Shown: in pieces, positions 54,101 through 59,106 of the stretch
How the letters are laid out: each line of letters begins with the position of its first letter
How positions within the stretch are numbered: position 1 is the stretch's first letter
From: Atrichornis clamosus
Taxonomy: Eukaryota; Chordata; Aves; Passeriformes; Menuridae
Length of the DNA: 64,000 nt
NCBI GenBank assembly: GCA_013400975.1
Contig: WBMZ01003334.1
Location: 107,923-171,922, forward strand
Direction of reading: 5' to 3'
Made by a program: the position numbers and the translations under genes
Notes under the pieces: generated by a model
Told to the model about the DNA's origin: nothing
What the model saw: the letters and a program-made list of their open reading frames with translations, nothing else
Databases searched by the model: none

Positions 54101-54781
54101 TTAATCCCTTTCATCCTCTCTTAAAAAGTCATTTTGGATTAATCAGGGGAAAGACAAAAAAGCAAAGAAAGCAATCCTGTTTTAAAACCATACAAATATT
54201 GAAAAGTGCAGGACTTGGGAGGAGTCCCTTTTGCGGTCAAGGCTGAACTGGAAAAGGCAGCAAAATACTTGTTACAGGCACAAATCAGGAGGGCAGGTAA
54301 AGAGATCAACAGCTTGGATGTGAACTGCTGCATCCTTCTTGCAATTAGAGACCTTTGAAAGATTGGCATATTTGTGGTAAATACCCACTAGTAAAGGACA
54401 CTTGAAATCACCAGTCTTCACTGGCCAAGCCTTCTACAGCTCTTGAGCAGCCTCCACATCTTGATCTCAATTCAGGCAGCTTTGTTTTTCAAGTGCTGTT
54501 TTGTATTTAGAAATCCATCTCGGATTTTTTGCTTGTTGCTTTTAGTAAGAGCTTATTTTTATGTTCTCAATTTCAGCGACGAGCTGCGCCTGGGCCATGA
54601 GAAGTCTCCTGCTTACCATGATTTTGCATCTGTGGCTCGTGGTAACTCTAATCATGATATCAGAGCCAAGGAGCCAGAGGATGGCCTTTCAGAGGAGACC
54701 CAAGTGAGATGCCTCATTGATCAAGCGACAGACCCCAATATTCTTGGCAGAGCCTGGGAAGGATGGGAACCCTGGATGTGA
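1..54781 (+). CDS. PRKDC: PRKDC (DNA-PKcs), spliced coding region, 3' part: 55 exons, 5' end outside window
   Basis: This is the catalytic subunit of DNA-dependent protein kinase, a nuclear Ser/Thr kinase of the PI3K-like family. Ku70/80 recruits it to double-strand breaks, where it drives non-homologous end joining and V(D)J joining. I assembled 55 exons by matching translated segments to the known family and requiring agreeing splice phases; they give 2824 residues and a TGA stop. Window residue plus about 1304 gives the human number (1307-1308 in the middle part). In order: middle HEAT cradle (window residues 1 to about 1500), PQR cluster (about 712-761), ABCDE cluster (1302-1340), DEVD caspase-type site (1406-1409), FAT (about 1500-2240), kinase (about 2420-2750) and FATC (last 33 residues). 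The kinase has the lysine of [13 protein letters not shown] (2449), catalytic GDRHLSN (Asp 2618, Asn 2623) and DFG (2637-2639). No frameshift or premature stop is needed, so it looks functional. Exons are listed separately. Confidence 0.97.
788..996 (+). CDS. PRKDC: PRKDC exon w2
   Basis: Residues 50-119. The acceptor is tttccttgtag and the donor gtaagt; it ends in phase 2. The peptide contains [20 protein letters not shown], close to the human DVQVMAHLPDVCVNLMKAL helix pair of the HEAT cradle. Confidence 0.94.
1122..1254 (+). CDS. PRKDC: PRKDC exon w3
   Basis: Residues 119-163, from [11 protein letters not shown] to LLHSVLHSQ, including the conserved VLSACKQL helix. The preceding intron is only 125 nt. 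It ends in phase 0 at gtaatt. Confidence 0.94.
2308..2466 (+). CDS. PRKDC: PRKDC exon w4
   Basis: Residues 164-216, with [15 protein letters not shown] matching human [15 protein letters not shown]. It starts after tttccgtag and ends in phase 0 at gtagga. It opens the segment that corresponds to the leucine-rich region described near human residues 1503-1538. Confidence 0.95.
2624..2827 (+). CDS. PRKDC: PRKDC exon w5
   Basis: Residues 217-284, with [20 protein letters not shown] matching human [20 protein letters not shown]. The leucine-rich stretch ([14 protein letters not shown]) continues here. It ends in phase 0 after ATG with a weak gtattg donor; the frame stays open about 110 nt into the intron. 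Confidence 0.94.
4271..4456 (+). CDS. PRKDC: PRKDC exon w6
   Basis: Residues 285-346, with [13 protein letters not shown] and [20 protein letters not shown], near-identical to the mammalian repeat. It starts after ttccttgcag and ends in phase 0 at gtaggc. Confidence 0.96.
5359..5463 (+). CDS. PRKDC: PRKDC exon w7
   Basis: Residues 347-381, from [14 protein letters not shown] to NLGLNLK. A small HEAT-region exon starting after ctttccag; it ends in phase 0 at gtaaat. Confidence 0.93.
6460..6627 (+). CDS. PRKDC: PRKDC exon w8
   Basis: Residues 382-437, [18 protein letters not shown] through NNYVDCIKK, matching human GQAVTLLPFFTSLTGGSL and NNYVDCMKK. It ends in phase 0 at gtcagt. Confidence 0.96.
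6918..7045 (+). CDS. PRKDC: PRKDC exon w9
   Basis: Residues 438-480, [20 protein letters not shown], matching human [20 protein letters not shown]. It ends in phase 2 at gtgact. Confidence 0.96.
8062..8269 (+). CDS. PRKDC: PRKDC exon w10
   Basis: Residues 480-549, including [20 protein letters not shown], one residue from the human sequence there. It starts after ttgtttag and ends in phase 0 at gtatga, followed by a T-run. Confidence 0.96.
9365..9543 (+). CDS. PRKDC: PRKDC exon w11
   Basis: Residues 550-609, with [20 protein letters not shown] and [11 protein letters not shown], both strongly conserved. It ends in phase 2 at gtaaga. Confidence 0.96.
10596..10764 (+). CDS. PRKDC: PRKDC exon w12
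   Basis: Residues 609-665, with [20 protein letters not shown] and [13 protein letters not shown]. Human has [20 protein letters not shown]. It ends in phase 0 at gtgaga. Confidence 0.96.
11285..11350 (+). CDS. PRKDC: PRKDC exon w13
   Basis: Residues 666-687 (22 codons): [12 protein letters not shown] then [10 protein letters not shown], matching human [20 protein letters not shown]. The smallest exon of the set; symmetric phase 0-0. Confidence 0.95.
11803..11875 (+). CDS. PRKDC: PRKDC exon w14
   Basis: Residues 688-712, [20 protein letters not shown], a basic segment matching human [20 protein letters not shown]. It ends in phase 1 at gtatga. Confidence 0.93.
12087..12235 (+). CDS. PRKDC: PRKDC exon w15, PQR phosphorylation cluster
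   Basis: Residues 712-761. It encodes [16 protein letters not shown] and SYSSQD, the region of the human PQR autophosphorylation cluster. Ser 733 in MSQ and Ser 748 in SSQD align with human S2041 and S2056; in mammals S2056 phosphorylation limits end processing. Both SQ motifs are kept. It ends in phase 0 after TRFRRK. Confidence 0.96.
13411..13548 (+). CDS. PRKDC: PRKDC exon w16, ending at a probable GC donor
   Basis: Residues 762-807, with [20 protein letters not shown] and [14 protein letters not shown]. The open frame runs into TAA at 13561-13563, so a splice must come earlier in phase 0 to join GGC ATG GTT of the next exon. The only good candidate is GAG|gccagt at 13549. The alternative AAA|gtggag at 13540 is a poor donor and would delete three residues that mammals keep. 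Confidence 0.88.
13549..13550 (+). promoter_or_regulatory. PRKDC: Probable non-canonical GC splice donor
   Basis: The dinucleotide is GC in the context GAG|gccagt. Positions -2, -1, +4, +5 and +6 match the U1 donor consensus, and the acceptor at 13747-13748 is a normal AG after a pyrimidine-rich stretch. GC-AG introns are a known minor class of U2 introns. Inferred from frame and homology, not from transcript data. Confidence 0.7.
13749..13868 (+). CDS. PRKDC: PRKDC exon w17
   Basis: Residues 808-847, [20 protein letters not shown] through KLVVNTED, matching the mammalian [18 protein letters not shown]. It ends in phase 0 at gtgagt. Confidence 0.96.
14772..14915 (+). CDS. PRKDC: PRKDC exon w18
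   Basis: Residues 848-895, [20 protein letters not shown] and [20 protein letters not shown], nearly identical to human. It ends in phase 0 at gtaagg. Confidence 0.97.
15142..15293 (+). CDS. PRKDC: PRKDC exon w19
   Basis: Residues 896-946, with [20 protein letters not shown] and CLSIPY. Human has [20 protein letters not shown]. It ends in phase 2 at gtaaac. Confidence 0.97.
15541..15650. repeat. AT-rich low-complexity tract
   Basis: About 110 nt of degenerate TATATTTAT/TTTATAT units in the intron before exon w20. It is nearly free of G and C and creates a long spurious frame leading into the exon. Confidence 0.85.
15950..16081 (+). CDS. PRKDC: PRKDC exon w20
   Basis: Residues 946-990, [20 protein letters not shown] then [16 protein letters not shown]. 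The acceptor is tttatccag; it ends in phase 2 at gtgaga. The preceding AT-rich intron is accidentally open in this frame. Confidence 0.97.
16514..16625 (+). CDS. PRKDC: PRKDC exon w21
   Basis: Residues 990-1027, [20 protein letters not shown] then [12 protein letters not shown]. The acceptor is tgctag; it ends in phase 0 at gtaagt. Confidence 0.96.
17005..17310 (+). repeat. Ancient CR1/L3-like LINE 3' fragment
   Basis: Within the intron before exon w22. The order of motifs (gataaggtgaatgc, caccaaatcctacagtactagaacta, then agcaggttcaaagaaaaattagg and aaattcatg) follows the 3' end of old amniote CR1 elements, diverged. The call rests on remembered consensus structure, not a database search; the edges are approximate. 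Confidence 0.7.
18011..18135 (+). CDS. PRKDC: PRKDC exon w22
   Basis: Residues 1028-1069, with [20 protein letters not shown] and FPPLAD. Human has [20 protein letters not shown]. It ends in phase 2 and is followed by a 93-nt intron that contains an in-frame stop. Confidence 0.96.
18229..18378 (+). CDS. PRKDC: PRKDC exon w23
   Basis: Residues 1069-1119, [20 protein letters not shown] through [12 protein letters not shown], matching human [20 protein letters not shown]. It ends in phase 2 at gtaagt. Confidence 0.96.
18777..18950 (+). CDS. PRKDC: PRKDC exon w24
   Basis: Residues 1119-1177, [40 protein letters not shown] and YDNY. It ends in phase 2 at gtgtgt. Confidence 0.97.
19825..19923 (+). 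CDS. PRKDC: PRKDC exon w25
   Basis: Residues 1177-1210, [20 protein letters not shown] then [12 protein letters not shown], matching human [20 protein letters not shown]. It ends in phase 2 at gtgagt. Confidence 0.96.
20602..20812 (+). CDS. PRKDC: PRKDC exon w26
   Basis: Residues 1210-1280, with [20 protein letters not shown] and [20 protein letters not shown]. It starts after tctttacag and ends in phase 0 at gtgaat. Confidence 0.97.
21405..21594 (+). CDS. PRKDC: PRKDC exon w27, ABCDE phosphorylation cluster
   Basis: Residues 1281-1344. It encodes [13 protein letters not shown] followed by LSQ, RSLS, RATQ and TPTQ. These align with human T2609, S2612, T2620 (Ser here), S2624, T2638 and T2647, the cluster whose phosphorylation by DNA-PK or ATM frees DNA ends for processing. 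All six positions hold Ser or Thr, and each SQ/TQ motif is kept. It ends in phase 1 at gtaagt. Confidence 0.97.
21945..22154 (+). CDS. PRKDC: PRKDC exon w28, with DEVD caspase-type site
   Basis: Residues 1344-1414, [16 protein letters not shown], then [23 protein letters not shown] (1406-1409) aligns with the human DEVD-N site cut by caspase-3 in apoptosis. The middle (residues 1360-1385) is loop-like and poorly conserved. It ends in phase 1 at gtctgt. Confidence 0.96.
23426..23538 (+). CDS. PRKDC: PRKDC exon w29
   Basis: Residues 1414-1451, with [20 protein letters not shown] and AEQKREK, matching human [20 protein letters not shown]. It ends in phase 0 at gtttgt. Confidence 0.95.
24994..25245 (-). 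repeat. CR1 LINE 3' fragment
   Basis: Starts with agaatcatagaatggtt, the reverse complement of the CR1 tail. It continues with the 3' region (aaggttggaaaagatctc, ccaatgcctgaccactctttc, cagcttgaggccattttct). It is in reverse orientation to PRKDC. Its truncated end is about 30 nt from the acceptor of exon w30. Confidence 0.88.
25272..25403 (+). CDS. PRKDC: PRKDC exon w30
   Basis: Residues 1452-1495, [20 protein letters not shown] then [23 protein letters not shown]1 fragment ends about 30 nt before its acceptor. It ends in phase 0 at gtctgt. Confidence 0.96.
26585..26764 (+). CDS. PRKDC: PRKDC exon w31
   Basis: Residues 1496-1555, [20 protein letters not shown] through [11 protein letters not shown], matching human [20 protein letters not shown]. 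It lies near the start of the FAT domain and ends in phase 0 at gtaaat. The following intron is 3.3 kb. Confidence 0.96.
30077..30285 (+). CDS. PRKDC: PRKDC exon w32 (FAT domain)
   Basis: Residues 1556-1625, with [20 protein letters not shown] and [14 protein letters not shown]. Human has [20 protein letters not shown] and RLPPDVLRWVELAK. It is GC-richer than neighbouring introns and ends in phase 2 at gtaaat. Confidence 0.97.
30734..30872 (+). CDS. PRKDC: PRKDC exon w33 (FAT domain)
   Basis: Residues 1625-1671, [20 protein letters not shown] and [18 protein letters not shown], a TPR-like FAT helix pair. It ends in phase 0 at gtaaaa. Confidence 0.97.
31435..31623 (+). CDS. PRKDC: PRKDC exon w34 (FAT domain)
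   Basis: Residues 1672-1734, with [20 protein letters not shown] and [20 protein letters not shown]. It starts after ccctag and ends in phase 0; the donor caggttttt is weak beyond GT. Confidence 0.97.
32144..32368 (+). CDS. PRKDC: PRKDC exon w35 (FAT domain)
   Basis: Residues 1735-1809, [40 protein letters not shown] and [12 protein letters not shown]. The longest exon in the window; symmetric phase 0-0. Confidence 0.97.
32980..33088 (+). CDS. PRKDC: PRKDC exon w36 (FAT domain)
   Basis: Residues 1810-1846, [20 protein letters not shown] then [13 protein letters not shown]. It ends in phase 1 at gtaaag. Confidence 0.96.
33776..33887 (+). CDS. PRKDC: PRKDC exon w37 (FAT domain)
   Basis: Residues 1846-1883, with [20 protein letters not shown] and [11 protein letters not shown], nearly the human sequence. 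It ends in phase 2 at gtaaaa. The next intron is about 1.5 kb with no recognised element. Confidence 0.97.
35415..35604 (+). CDS. PRKDC: PRKDC exon w38 (FAT domain, acidic loop)
   Basis: Residues 1883-1946, [11 protein letters not shown], an acidic Met-rich loop ([19 protein letters not shown]), then [16 protein letters not shown]. The loop is the variable part; the flanks are conserved with human. It ends in phase 0 at gtgact. Confidence 0.96.
36721..36895 (+). CDS. PRKDC: PRKDC exon w39 (FAT domain)
   Basis: Residues 1947-2005, [40 protein letters not shown] and [12 protein letters not shown]. It ends in phase 1 before an 87-nt intron that is open in frame. Confidence 0.96.
36896..36982 (+). 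other. PRKDC: 87-nt intron, length divisible by three and open in frame
   Basis: It begins gtaaca and ends ccaacag. If retained it would add 29 residues, mainly hydrophobic, between TISLL and EDTKSD without a stop and without shifting the frame. Human DNA-PKcs has no such insert here, so I treat it as an intron. Confidence 0.85.
36983..37173 (+). CDS. PRKDC: PRKDC exon w40 (FAT domain)
   Basis: Residues 2005-2068, [20 protein letters not shown] and [20 protein letters not shown]. Human has [20 protein letters not shown]. It ends in phase 0 at gtaaat. Confidence 0.97.
37881..38212 (-). repeat. CR1 LINE 3' fragment
   Basis: Begins ggaatcacagagcagtttgg followed by gttggaagggaccgtaaaga and later ccatgggcagggacacct, the reverse complement of the avian CR1 3' end, and runs to the ctttcttgcaggc region. 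It carries the only ambiguous base of the window (N at 38123). It is intronic, between exons w40 and w41. Confidence 0.93.
38123..38123. other. Single undetermined base (N)
   Basis: The only N in the window, inside an intronic CR1 copy. It affects no exon. Confidence 0.99.
38590..39142 (+). repeat. CR1 LINE fragment, end of ORF2 and 3' region
   Basis: Begins with gtcctgctatgcttggcag and includes the reverse-transcriptase-ORF end (tggagcttgtccagagaggg, gagggagctggggttgttta) and the 3' part (gttggacagatgatcttgaa, ggtctcttccaaccc). About 550 nt in sense orientation with a degraded tail. A 74-codon open frame inside (38622-38843) is a remnant of the LINE ORF, not a host gene. Confidence 0.9.
39658..39838 (+). 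CDS. PRKDC: PRKDC exon w41 (FAT domain)
   Basis: Residues 2069-2129, from [20 protein letters not shown] to [20 protein letters not shown]. Human has [20 protein letters not shown]. It ends in phase 1 at gttagt. The 2.5-kb intron before it carries two CR1 copies. Confidence 0.96.
40366..40526 (+). CDS. PRKDC: PRKDC exon w42 (FAT domain)
   Basis: Residues 2129-2182, [20 protein letters not shown] and [20 protein letters not shown], nearly identical to human. It ends in phase 0 at gttagt. Confidence 0.97.
41702..41749 (+). repeat. Compound trinucleotide microsatellite
   Basis: A run of GTG units, then GTA units, then about eight AAT/ATA units, in the intron before exon w43. Likely length-variable. 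Confidence 0.95.
41912..42123 (+). CDS. PRKDC: PRKDC exon w43 (end of FAT)
   Basis: Residues 2183-2253, [40 protein letters not shown] and [15 protein letters not shown]. It ends in phase 2 at gtgaat. Confidence 0.97.
43255..43342 (+). CDS. PRKDC: PRKDC exon w44
   Basis: Residues 2253-2282, [20 protein letters not shown] then LSNPVMLFK. It lies between the FAT and kinase domains, approaching the FRB-like region, and ends in phase 0 at gtaagg. Confidence 0.96.
44049..44192 (+). CDS. PRKDC: PRKDC exon w45
   Basis: Residues 2283-2330, [20 protein letters not shown] and [13 protein letters not shown]. Human has [20 protein letters not shown]. It ends in phase 0 at gtatgt. The next intron (2.8 kb) holds LINE fragments. 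Confidence 0.96.
44550..45190 (+). repeat. Ancient CR1-type LINE, ORF2 end and 3' end
   Basis: In the intron between exons w45 and w46. It has a degraded series of motifs typical of old amniote CR1 ORF2: gctgccgatacgaagttact, gatagttctttgaaaac, gggcagtcaggaaag, aaaattggatgaggttc and aataatcagaggtac. It ends with gtcttttccaaacctaac and the tail gtgattctgt. All frames are broken. Edges are approximate, and two insertions (old plus younger tail) are possible. Confidence 0.75.
45420..46130. other. Unexplained GC- and purine-rich block in intron w45-w46
   Basis: About 700 nt that differ in base composition from the AT-rich intron around them, with several CpGs, purine-rich runs (agagagagggg, gggagagcag) and imperfectly repeated segments (agaacaagggtgatgctgg near 45990, agaatcagggtgatgttg near 46078). 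It may be an old LTR or other repeat; I recognise no coding family in either strand. Confidence 0.35.
46687..46905 (-). repeat. CR1 LINE 3' fragment
   Basis: Begins atagaatcacagaatgattt, then gttggaaggaacgacaaaga, caggcagggacacctccc and ccaacctggccttgaacac, the reverse complement of the avian CR1 3' end. It lies 85 nt before the acceptor of exon w46. Confidence 0.93.
46990..47194 (+). CDS. PRKDC: PRKDC exon w46
   Basis: Residues 2331-2399, [20 protein letters not shown] and [20 protein letters not shown]. Human has [20 protein letters not shown]. It leads into the kinase N-lobe and ends in phase 1 at gtaagt. Confidence 0.97.
47746..47813 (+). CDS. PRKDC: PRKDC exon w47 (kinase N-lobe)
   Basis: Residues 2399-2421, [20 protein letters not shown] then DER, matching human [20 protein letters not shown]. 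It ends in phase 0 at gtatgt. Confidence 0.97.
48073..48293 (+). CDS. PRKDC: PRKDC exon w48 (kinase, ATP-binding lysine)
   Basis: Residues 2422-2495. It encodes [20 protein letters not shown] followed by [20 protein letters not shown]. Lys 2449 aligns with human K3753, which contacts ATP phosphates. The [10 protein letters not shown] stretch is the PIKK N-lobe signature. It ends in phase 2 at gtaggc. Confidence 0.98.
48626..48718 (+). CDS. PRKDC: PRKDC exon w49 (kinase)
   Basis: Residues 2495-2526, [20 protein letters not shown] then [10 protein letters not shown]. Human has [20 protein letters not shown]. It ends in phase 2 at gtaatg; the next intron is 1.9 kb. Confidence 0.97.
50592..50681 (+). 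CDS. PRKDC: PRKDC exon w50 (kinase)
   Basis: Residues 2526-2556, [20 protein letters not shown] then [10 protein letters not shown]. It aligns with human [20 protein letters not shown] and VGAYMLMY but is the least conserved kinase exon. It was placed by phase (2 to 2), tccccaaag acceptor and gtaggt donor. Confidence 0.9.
51873..51944 (+). CDS. PRKDC: PRKDC exon w51 (kinase)
   Basis: Residues 2556-2580, [20 protein letters not shown] then DLL. Human has [20 protein letters not shown]. It starts after cttggcag and ends in phase 2 at gtaagt, before an 88-nt intron. Confidence 0.95.
52033..52234 (+). CDS. PRKDC: PRKDC exon w52 (kinase catalytic and DFG motifs)
   Basis: Residues 2580-2647, [37 protein letters not shown] and [13 protein letters not shown]. 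Asp 2618 and Asn 2623 of the PIKK DRHxxN loop align with human D3922 and N3927; the DFG Asp 2637 aligns with D3941. Thr 2646 aligns with T3950, the activation-loop autophosphorylation site. Two differences from human stand out: GDRHLNN is GDRHLSN and DFGH is DFGY. It ends in phase 0 at gtattt. Confidence 0.98.
52656..52844 (+). CDS. PRKDC: PRKDC exon w53 (kinase C-lobe)
   Basis: Residues 2648-2710, [38 protein letters not shown] and [13 protein letters not shown]. Human has [20 protein letters not shown]. It ends in phase 0 at gtgagg. Confidence 0.98.
53406..53545 (+). CDS. PRKDC: PRKDC exon w54 (regulatory linker)
   Basis: Residues 2711-2757, [38 protein letters not shown] and AIIT. This is the segment between the kinase core and FATC. 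It ends in phase 2 at gtaaga. Confidence 0.97.
54577..54781 (+). CDS. PRKDC: PRKDC exon w55, C-terminus with FATC and stop
   Basis: Residues 2757-2824 and the TGA stop at 54779-54781. The peptide runs from [20 protein letters not shown] through [20 protein letters not shown] to WEGWEPWM. The last 33 residues are the FATC domain, which is needed for kinase activity in PIKKs; human DNA-PKcs also ends WEGWEPWM. Confidence 0.98.
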
Positions 54782-54960
54782 GGAACTGCTGTCTAAAACC
54801 CTGTCTGCCAAGGGACCTGTACCCTAACACACAGCTGCACCCAGATCAGAATTTTAAGGCCAAAAAGGAAAAAAAACTGTTAAGTACTTTTATCATCGGT
54901 TAACTTGACTAATAGAGAAAATAAACTTTTTGTATTAAAGCTGTATTTAAACAGTGAATT
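54782..54960 (+). other. PRKDC: PRKDC 3'UTR (approximate end)
   Basis: A short untranslated tail from the stop codon to the likely cleavage zone after the poly(A) signal. The end is approximate, set by the signal at 54920 and the GT-rich stretch at about 54979-54988. Confidence 0.7.
54920..54925 (+). terminator. PRKDC: Poly(A) signal of PRKDC
   Basis: Perfect AATAAA 139 nt after the stop codon, with a variant ATTAAA at 54934-54939. A GT-rich downstream element (tgtgtggttctg) follows near 54980. No better signal is near the stop. Confidence 0.8.
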
Positions 54961-57900
54961 ATTTTTTTTAAATTTTCTTGTGTGTGGTTCTGTAACAAAG
55001 CAGCTTTATTGTCTTTGTGTTTAAAATCAATATAGAAAGAACTGGAGAGGCTACAGAGCTTAAAGATTTATTTGAAAATCACTGAGATCTCTCAGCAGAA
55101 AGCACAAAATCATACCCTGCAAACTTGTGGGCATCCTTGTAGTGATGTAGTGAGTCTGTCCTTTTCTTTTGCAGAGACCTTGATGACAATCAACTGAAAC
55201 CAATCTGCATCCACATATTATTTGTAATTAAAACTAGAAGATTGTCATATCAATAGTATCAGTGAACCACATGGTGAAATTAAACAGAAAATGGCTCTTA
55301 ACTCTAGATAACACCAAAAATATCTGAACAGCTGTTTCATTACTGGATAATGAGATAGTAAGGATGAGACTGTTTTTAGCAATTAGAGGTTATACCCTGT
55401 TATCTTTGTCCTTTGGAAGTCTGCTCTCATTTTGTTATTTCCAAATTATTGTTTGGCCAAAGCCAAAAGTAGTCACTGCCGCCACAGCTGAGCACTGTCA
55501 GTTTCTTGCCGTAACTGTAGGACAGCACAGGAATGGCTGCTTCACTTTGGAATTTGCTTATGCCAAAGTGTGGAGGTTGTGCCAGATGTGGCTCTTCCTC
55601 TCTGGCAGCCAGTTCTCAGGTGTGCTGGGTTGGGCTGGCGTTGAGTTACTTTTCTTCAAAGTAGCTAGTGTGGGGCTGTGGTTTGGATTTGTGCTGGAAA
55701 CTGCTGGTAAGACAGGGATGTTTCATTATTCCTGAGCAGGGCTTGCACAGAGACAAGGCCTCGTCTGCCTCTCTCTCACACCAGGAAGAGTCCAGGAGTG
55801 CACGTGGGGCTGTGAGGGGGCACAGCCGGGATAGCTGACTCCAGCTGACCCGAGGGATATTCCATACCCTGCGGTGTCATGCTCAGCTTATAGAGCTGGG
55901 GGAAGAAGGAGAGAGAGGTGGAGAATTAATTCCTGGTTTTGCTTTGCTTGTGTGCACAGCTTTTGCTTTAACCTGTTGCACTGTATCCATGTCAGCCCCT
56001 CAGTTTTCCCACTTCCCGATTCTCCCTGGGGGAGTGAGGAGCGGCTCTGTGGGGCTGGGCTCCCGGGTGGGGTTAAACCCCGGCGTCGGGAACCCGTGGG
56101 GGCAAGTGCAGCACAGGCAGTGAGGGGGAAGAGAATTCTCTCAAATACTGCCATTGCTCATTACCCAGATTCACTGTAGGGTATAGATTCCACATAAAAG
56201 GTGTAATAAAAATCAGTCTTTGCCCTTTCCCTGCCTGCAAGCTTTCCCTCCTGCTTCCGTGGCAGTGGGGCAGTTCTGGTCTTGCTGGGGCCACGTCTGC
56301 TGCTGGCACCAGTCTCAAAGTAATCTGTCAGCTGGAGAGCAGAGAAATCTGCCTCCTGCATACAACTCCATGAAAAACTCAGGATGAGGAAGATTCCTGA
56401 GGCCTAAAGAATGGGTAGGGAGGTTTTCTGTTTCAAATACTTTCCAGCCACAATTACTATTTGTTACTTTCTTAATAAACATATTCAATTGTTGGTGTAA
56501 ATAGTGTTATAAACCAAGAAATTCAGAATATTTTTATCAGACTTCATTAAGTAAAAATATTGTTCAGATGTATTTTTGTAGAGGAAGCATATTTTAAGAC
56601 AAACTTTCAGCCGTATACCTCGTTTCAAAAGTTAATTTAGGACACTTTAATCACAGAAAGCTTCCACATTTACCCATTTATAGAGATGATAATTAGTGGG
56701 CAGTAATGGGGGGTGGGTTTCATAGAAGTGTTAGATACAGTCTGTTTCTATATGCACTTCAGTAAGATGTGGTGGTGTATTTTGGTTTTTTAATCTCTGC
56801 TATCGATTAGGACAACAGCCTTATGACTGAAACTTGTTCAGGTGAGGTACCCTGACTTTCATGCTGTCACTCCACAAATATAGGAAAGTTTAAAGCACAA
56901 TAAAAGAAAGCAAGATGAAAAGGCAGGGGACATTTAGAAATCAAGCGACTGGTCGTACAAGGTGTTTAATGGCACTTTTGGCACATACCTCAGATAGTCA
57001 CTGGGTACTTTGACCTGCACCGCGGAGGACAAAGTTTAGGTTTATAGTTTAACGAGGCTCTTCTTGTAGGACTTTTGATACCCTCAGCAACAGCAGATGT
57101 TTGTGTGCACAGCAGGCCTCCCTCCTTGGCCTTTGGGAAGGGGCTGGAGCCAGAGAGCAGCCTGGCCTTTCCTGGGGGAGGGAACTGGCCCCTGCTCTGG
57201 GATCACTGCCCCCTGCTCTCTGCTCCCTTTAGTCCATAGCGAAAGGCCCTCAGGCCGAGGATGAAAGCCTGTGAGACAGGCAGAAATGACGTGGGTTCAG
57301 AATGTGTTCATGACCAATTTAAATAGTTAAAAGCTCCATTTTGGCCCTAAAATAAGCACAGTAGTGGGAAGCCTCAGCTACAGCAGCCCTTAGCAGTGAT
57401 GTGTTTGTCAAGCTCATGTCAGCTGAGGAGCAAAGCACGAAGCTGCTGGGTTTCATGAGCATCCCCTGTGAAGCAGTAAGTTTCCCTAACTTTCTTTAGG
57501 AAGCTTTCACCGTGCAGATGGTCCTGGAAATAACCTCCCAACACATGTAAATGGCAGCTGCTGCTCTCAATAAGATGCAGCAGCTAAACAGAAAGGCTGG
57601 AGCCAGCCTGTGAAGCAGCAAGGAAGGTGCTGACACAAAGCAAACCTCAGGTTGCTGGGCTCAGTGCTTTATGGGGTTTATTTGGCTTCCAGAAAAGAGT
57701 TAGACAATGTGAAGTTCAGAGTCGGAGACTTCATCAGGTCTCATGATGCAGAACAAAACTTGGGAACTGTTCACAGGCATGGCAGAATGTTTCCTTCTCA
57801 GATGAAATAACCAGATGGATGGGCACTATATCTGGAAATCCATTAGCTGCATCGAAAAACTTACGTAAATCATTAGCATATATTCTCACTAGGTTTTTCT

Positions 57901-58670
57901 TAGCGTGTAGAACGATATCATGTTTAAGCTAATCCTTACCATCCCTGCCAATCTTTAAATTTCCCTCTAGCTAAGAATAGCAGTACTGCTGAACCCAGAG
58001 GAAGGCTCTGCAGCTGCAGCCTGCAGTCTCCTTTCCCAGCTGATAAAGAGGTTCCTGCATGCTGCTTCTCACGCTCAGGATTTTCCCCCTTGGTCTCCAC
58101 CACTGCCCCCCAGTTTAAATGTTATCTTGAGGTGTCTGTGGCTGAGAGATGATAGAGCACCAGCACACATTTGGGCACAGCCTATGAGTTTTCCACAAAA
58201 ACAATGAATTGGGCTCATACTCAGCCATGGAATAAGGAATTTCCTATGGCTATTCTGGTCTCACACTTAGGGGTTTGGCCAGCGTCTTTCAAAAGTAAGG
58301 ACCTGTATATAGAGACACTTCTCCCCAAATTTCTAGTTTTTCAAAATCAAGGAGTTAAAATAAGGATTTATTACCTCTGCCTTAAATTTTTTTTTTCCCC
58401 TTAGGATGAGGGTCTACCAAGTCACTTTATTAACACTGTGCCTCATTTGGAAATGACACGGGCTTTAAAAATCTCATTTTTAAGCTATGCTGCTTGTAAG
58501 AAATAGCACCTATGCAGAAAGGTCACACCCTGGCAGCCACCCACAGCTCCAAGTGGTGTCACTGATCTTGAAGCAAAGCTACCAAAGAGCCACTCCTTAC
58601 ATCAAACTAAGACATGTCCAGAATAAGGTATTTAGAGATTTTTTTTGTTGCAAGAGGGTTTGGGGAGTTT
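54961..58670. other. Intergenic region downstream of PRKDC, first part
   Basis: No supported gene. The longest plus-strand frame here (55364-55735) has no recognisable domain. A small GC-rich patch lies near 56020-56110, and isolated AATAAA hexamers occur at 56474 and 56899 without a gene upstream. It includes the TTACGTAA site listed separately. Confidence 0.7.
57861..57868. promoter_or_regulatory. TTACGTAA palindrome, bZIP-type site
   Basis: A perfect 8-bp palindrome matching the known binding consensus of NFIL3 and the PAR bZIP factors (DBP, HLF, TEF), which C/EBP dimers can also bind. It lies 5.4 kb upstream of the CEBPD start codon. A single short match, so function is unproven. Confidence 0.3.
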
Positions 58671-58673
58671 TTA

Positions 58674-59106
58674 GGGCCATAGAGATGATCCCAGGGCTGG
58701 AGCACCTCTCCAGTGAAGACAGGCTGAGAGGTTGTTCAGTCTGGGGAAGAGGAGGCTCTGGGGAGACCCTATGCAGCCTTTCATTACCTAAAGGGAGCTT
58801 GCAGGAAAGATGAAGTGGGACTTTTTATCAAGGTCAGTAGTGACAGGACAAGGAGGAATGATTTTAAACTGAAAGTGGGTATGTTTAGATTAGATATTAA
58901 GAGGAAATTTTTCACTGTGAAAGTGATGAGACACGGGAACAGGCTGCCCAGAAGAGGTGTGGATGCCCCATCCTGGAAGTGTTCACGGCCAGGTTGGATG
59001 GGGCATTGAGCTACCTGGTCTATTGAGAGGTGTACCTGCCCATGGCAGGGGCTTTGGAGCTGGATGATCTTTCAGGTCCCTTCCAACCCAAACCATTCAA
59101 TAATAT
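58674..59106 (+). repeat. CR1 LINE 3' end, fairly well preserved
   Basis: The full 3' stretch: gatcccagggctggagcacc, agtagtgacaggacaaggag, gatattaagaggaaattttt, tgttcacggccaggttggat, then tgatctttcaggtcccttcc and a degraded tail. Sense orientation, about 430 nt, intergenic between PRKDC and CEBPD. The best preserved LINE copy in the window. Confidence 0.95.
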
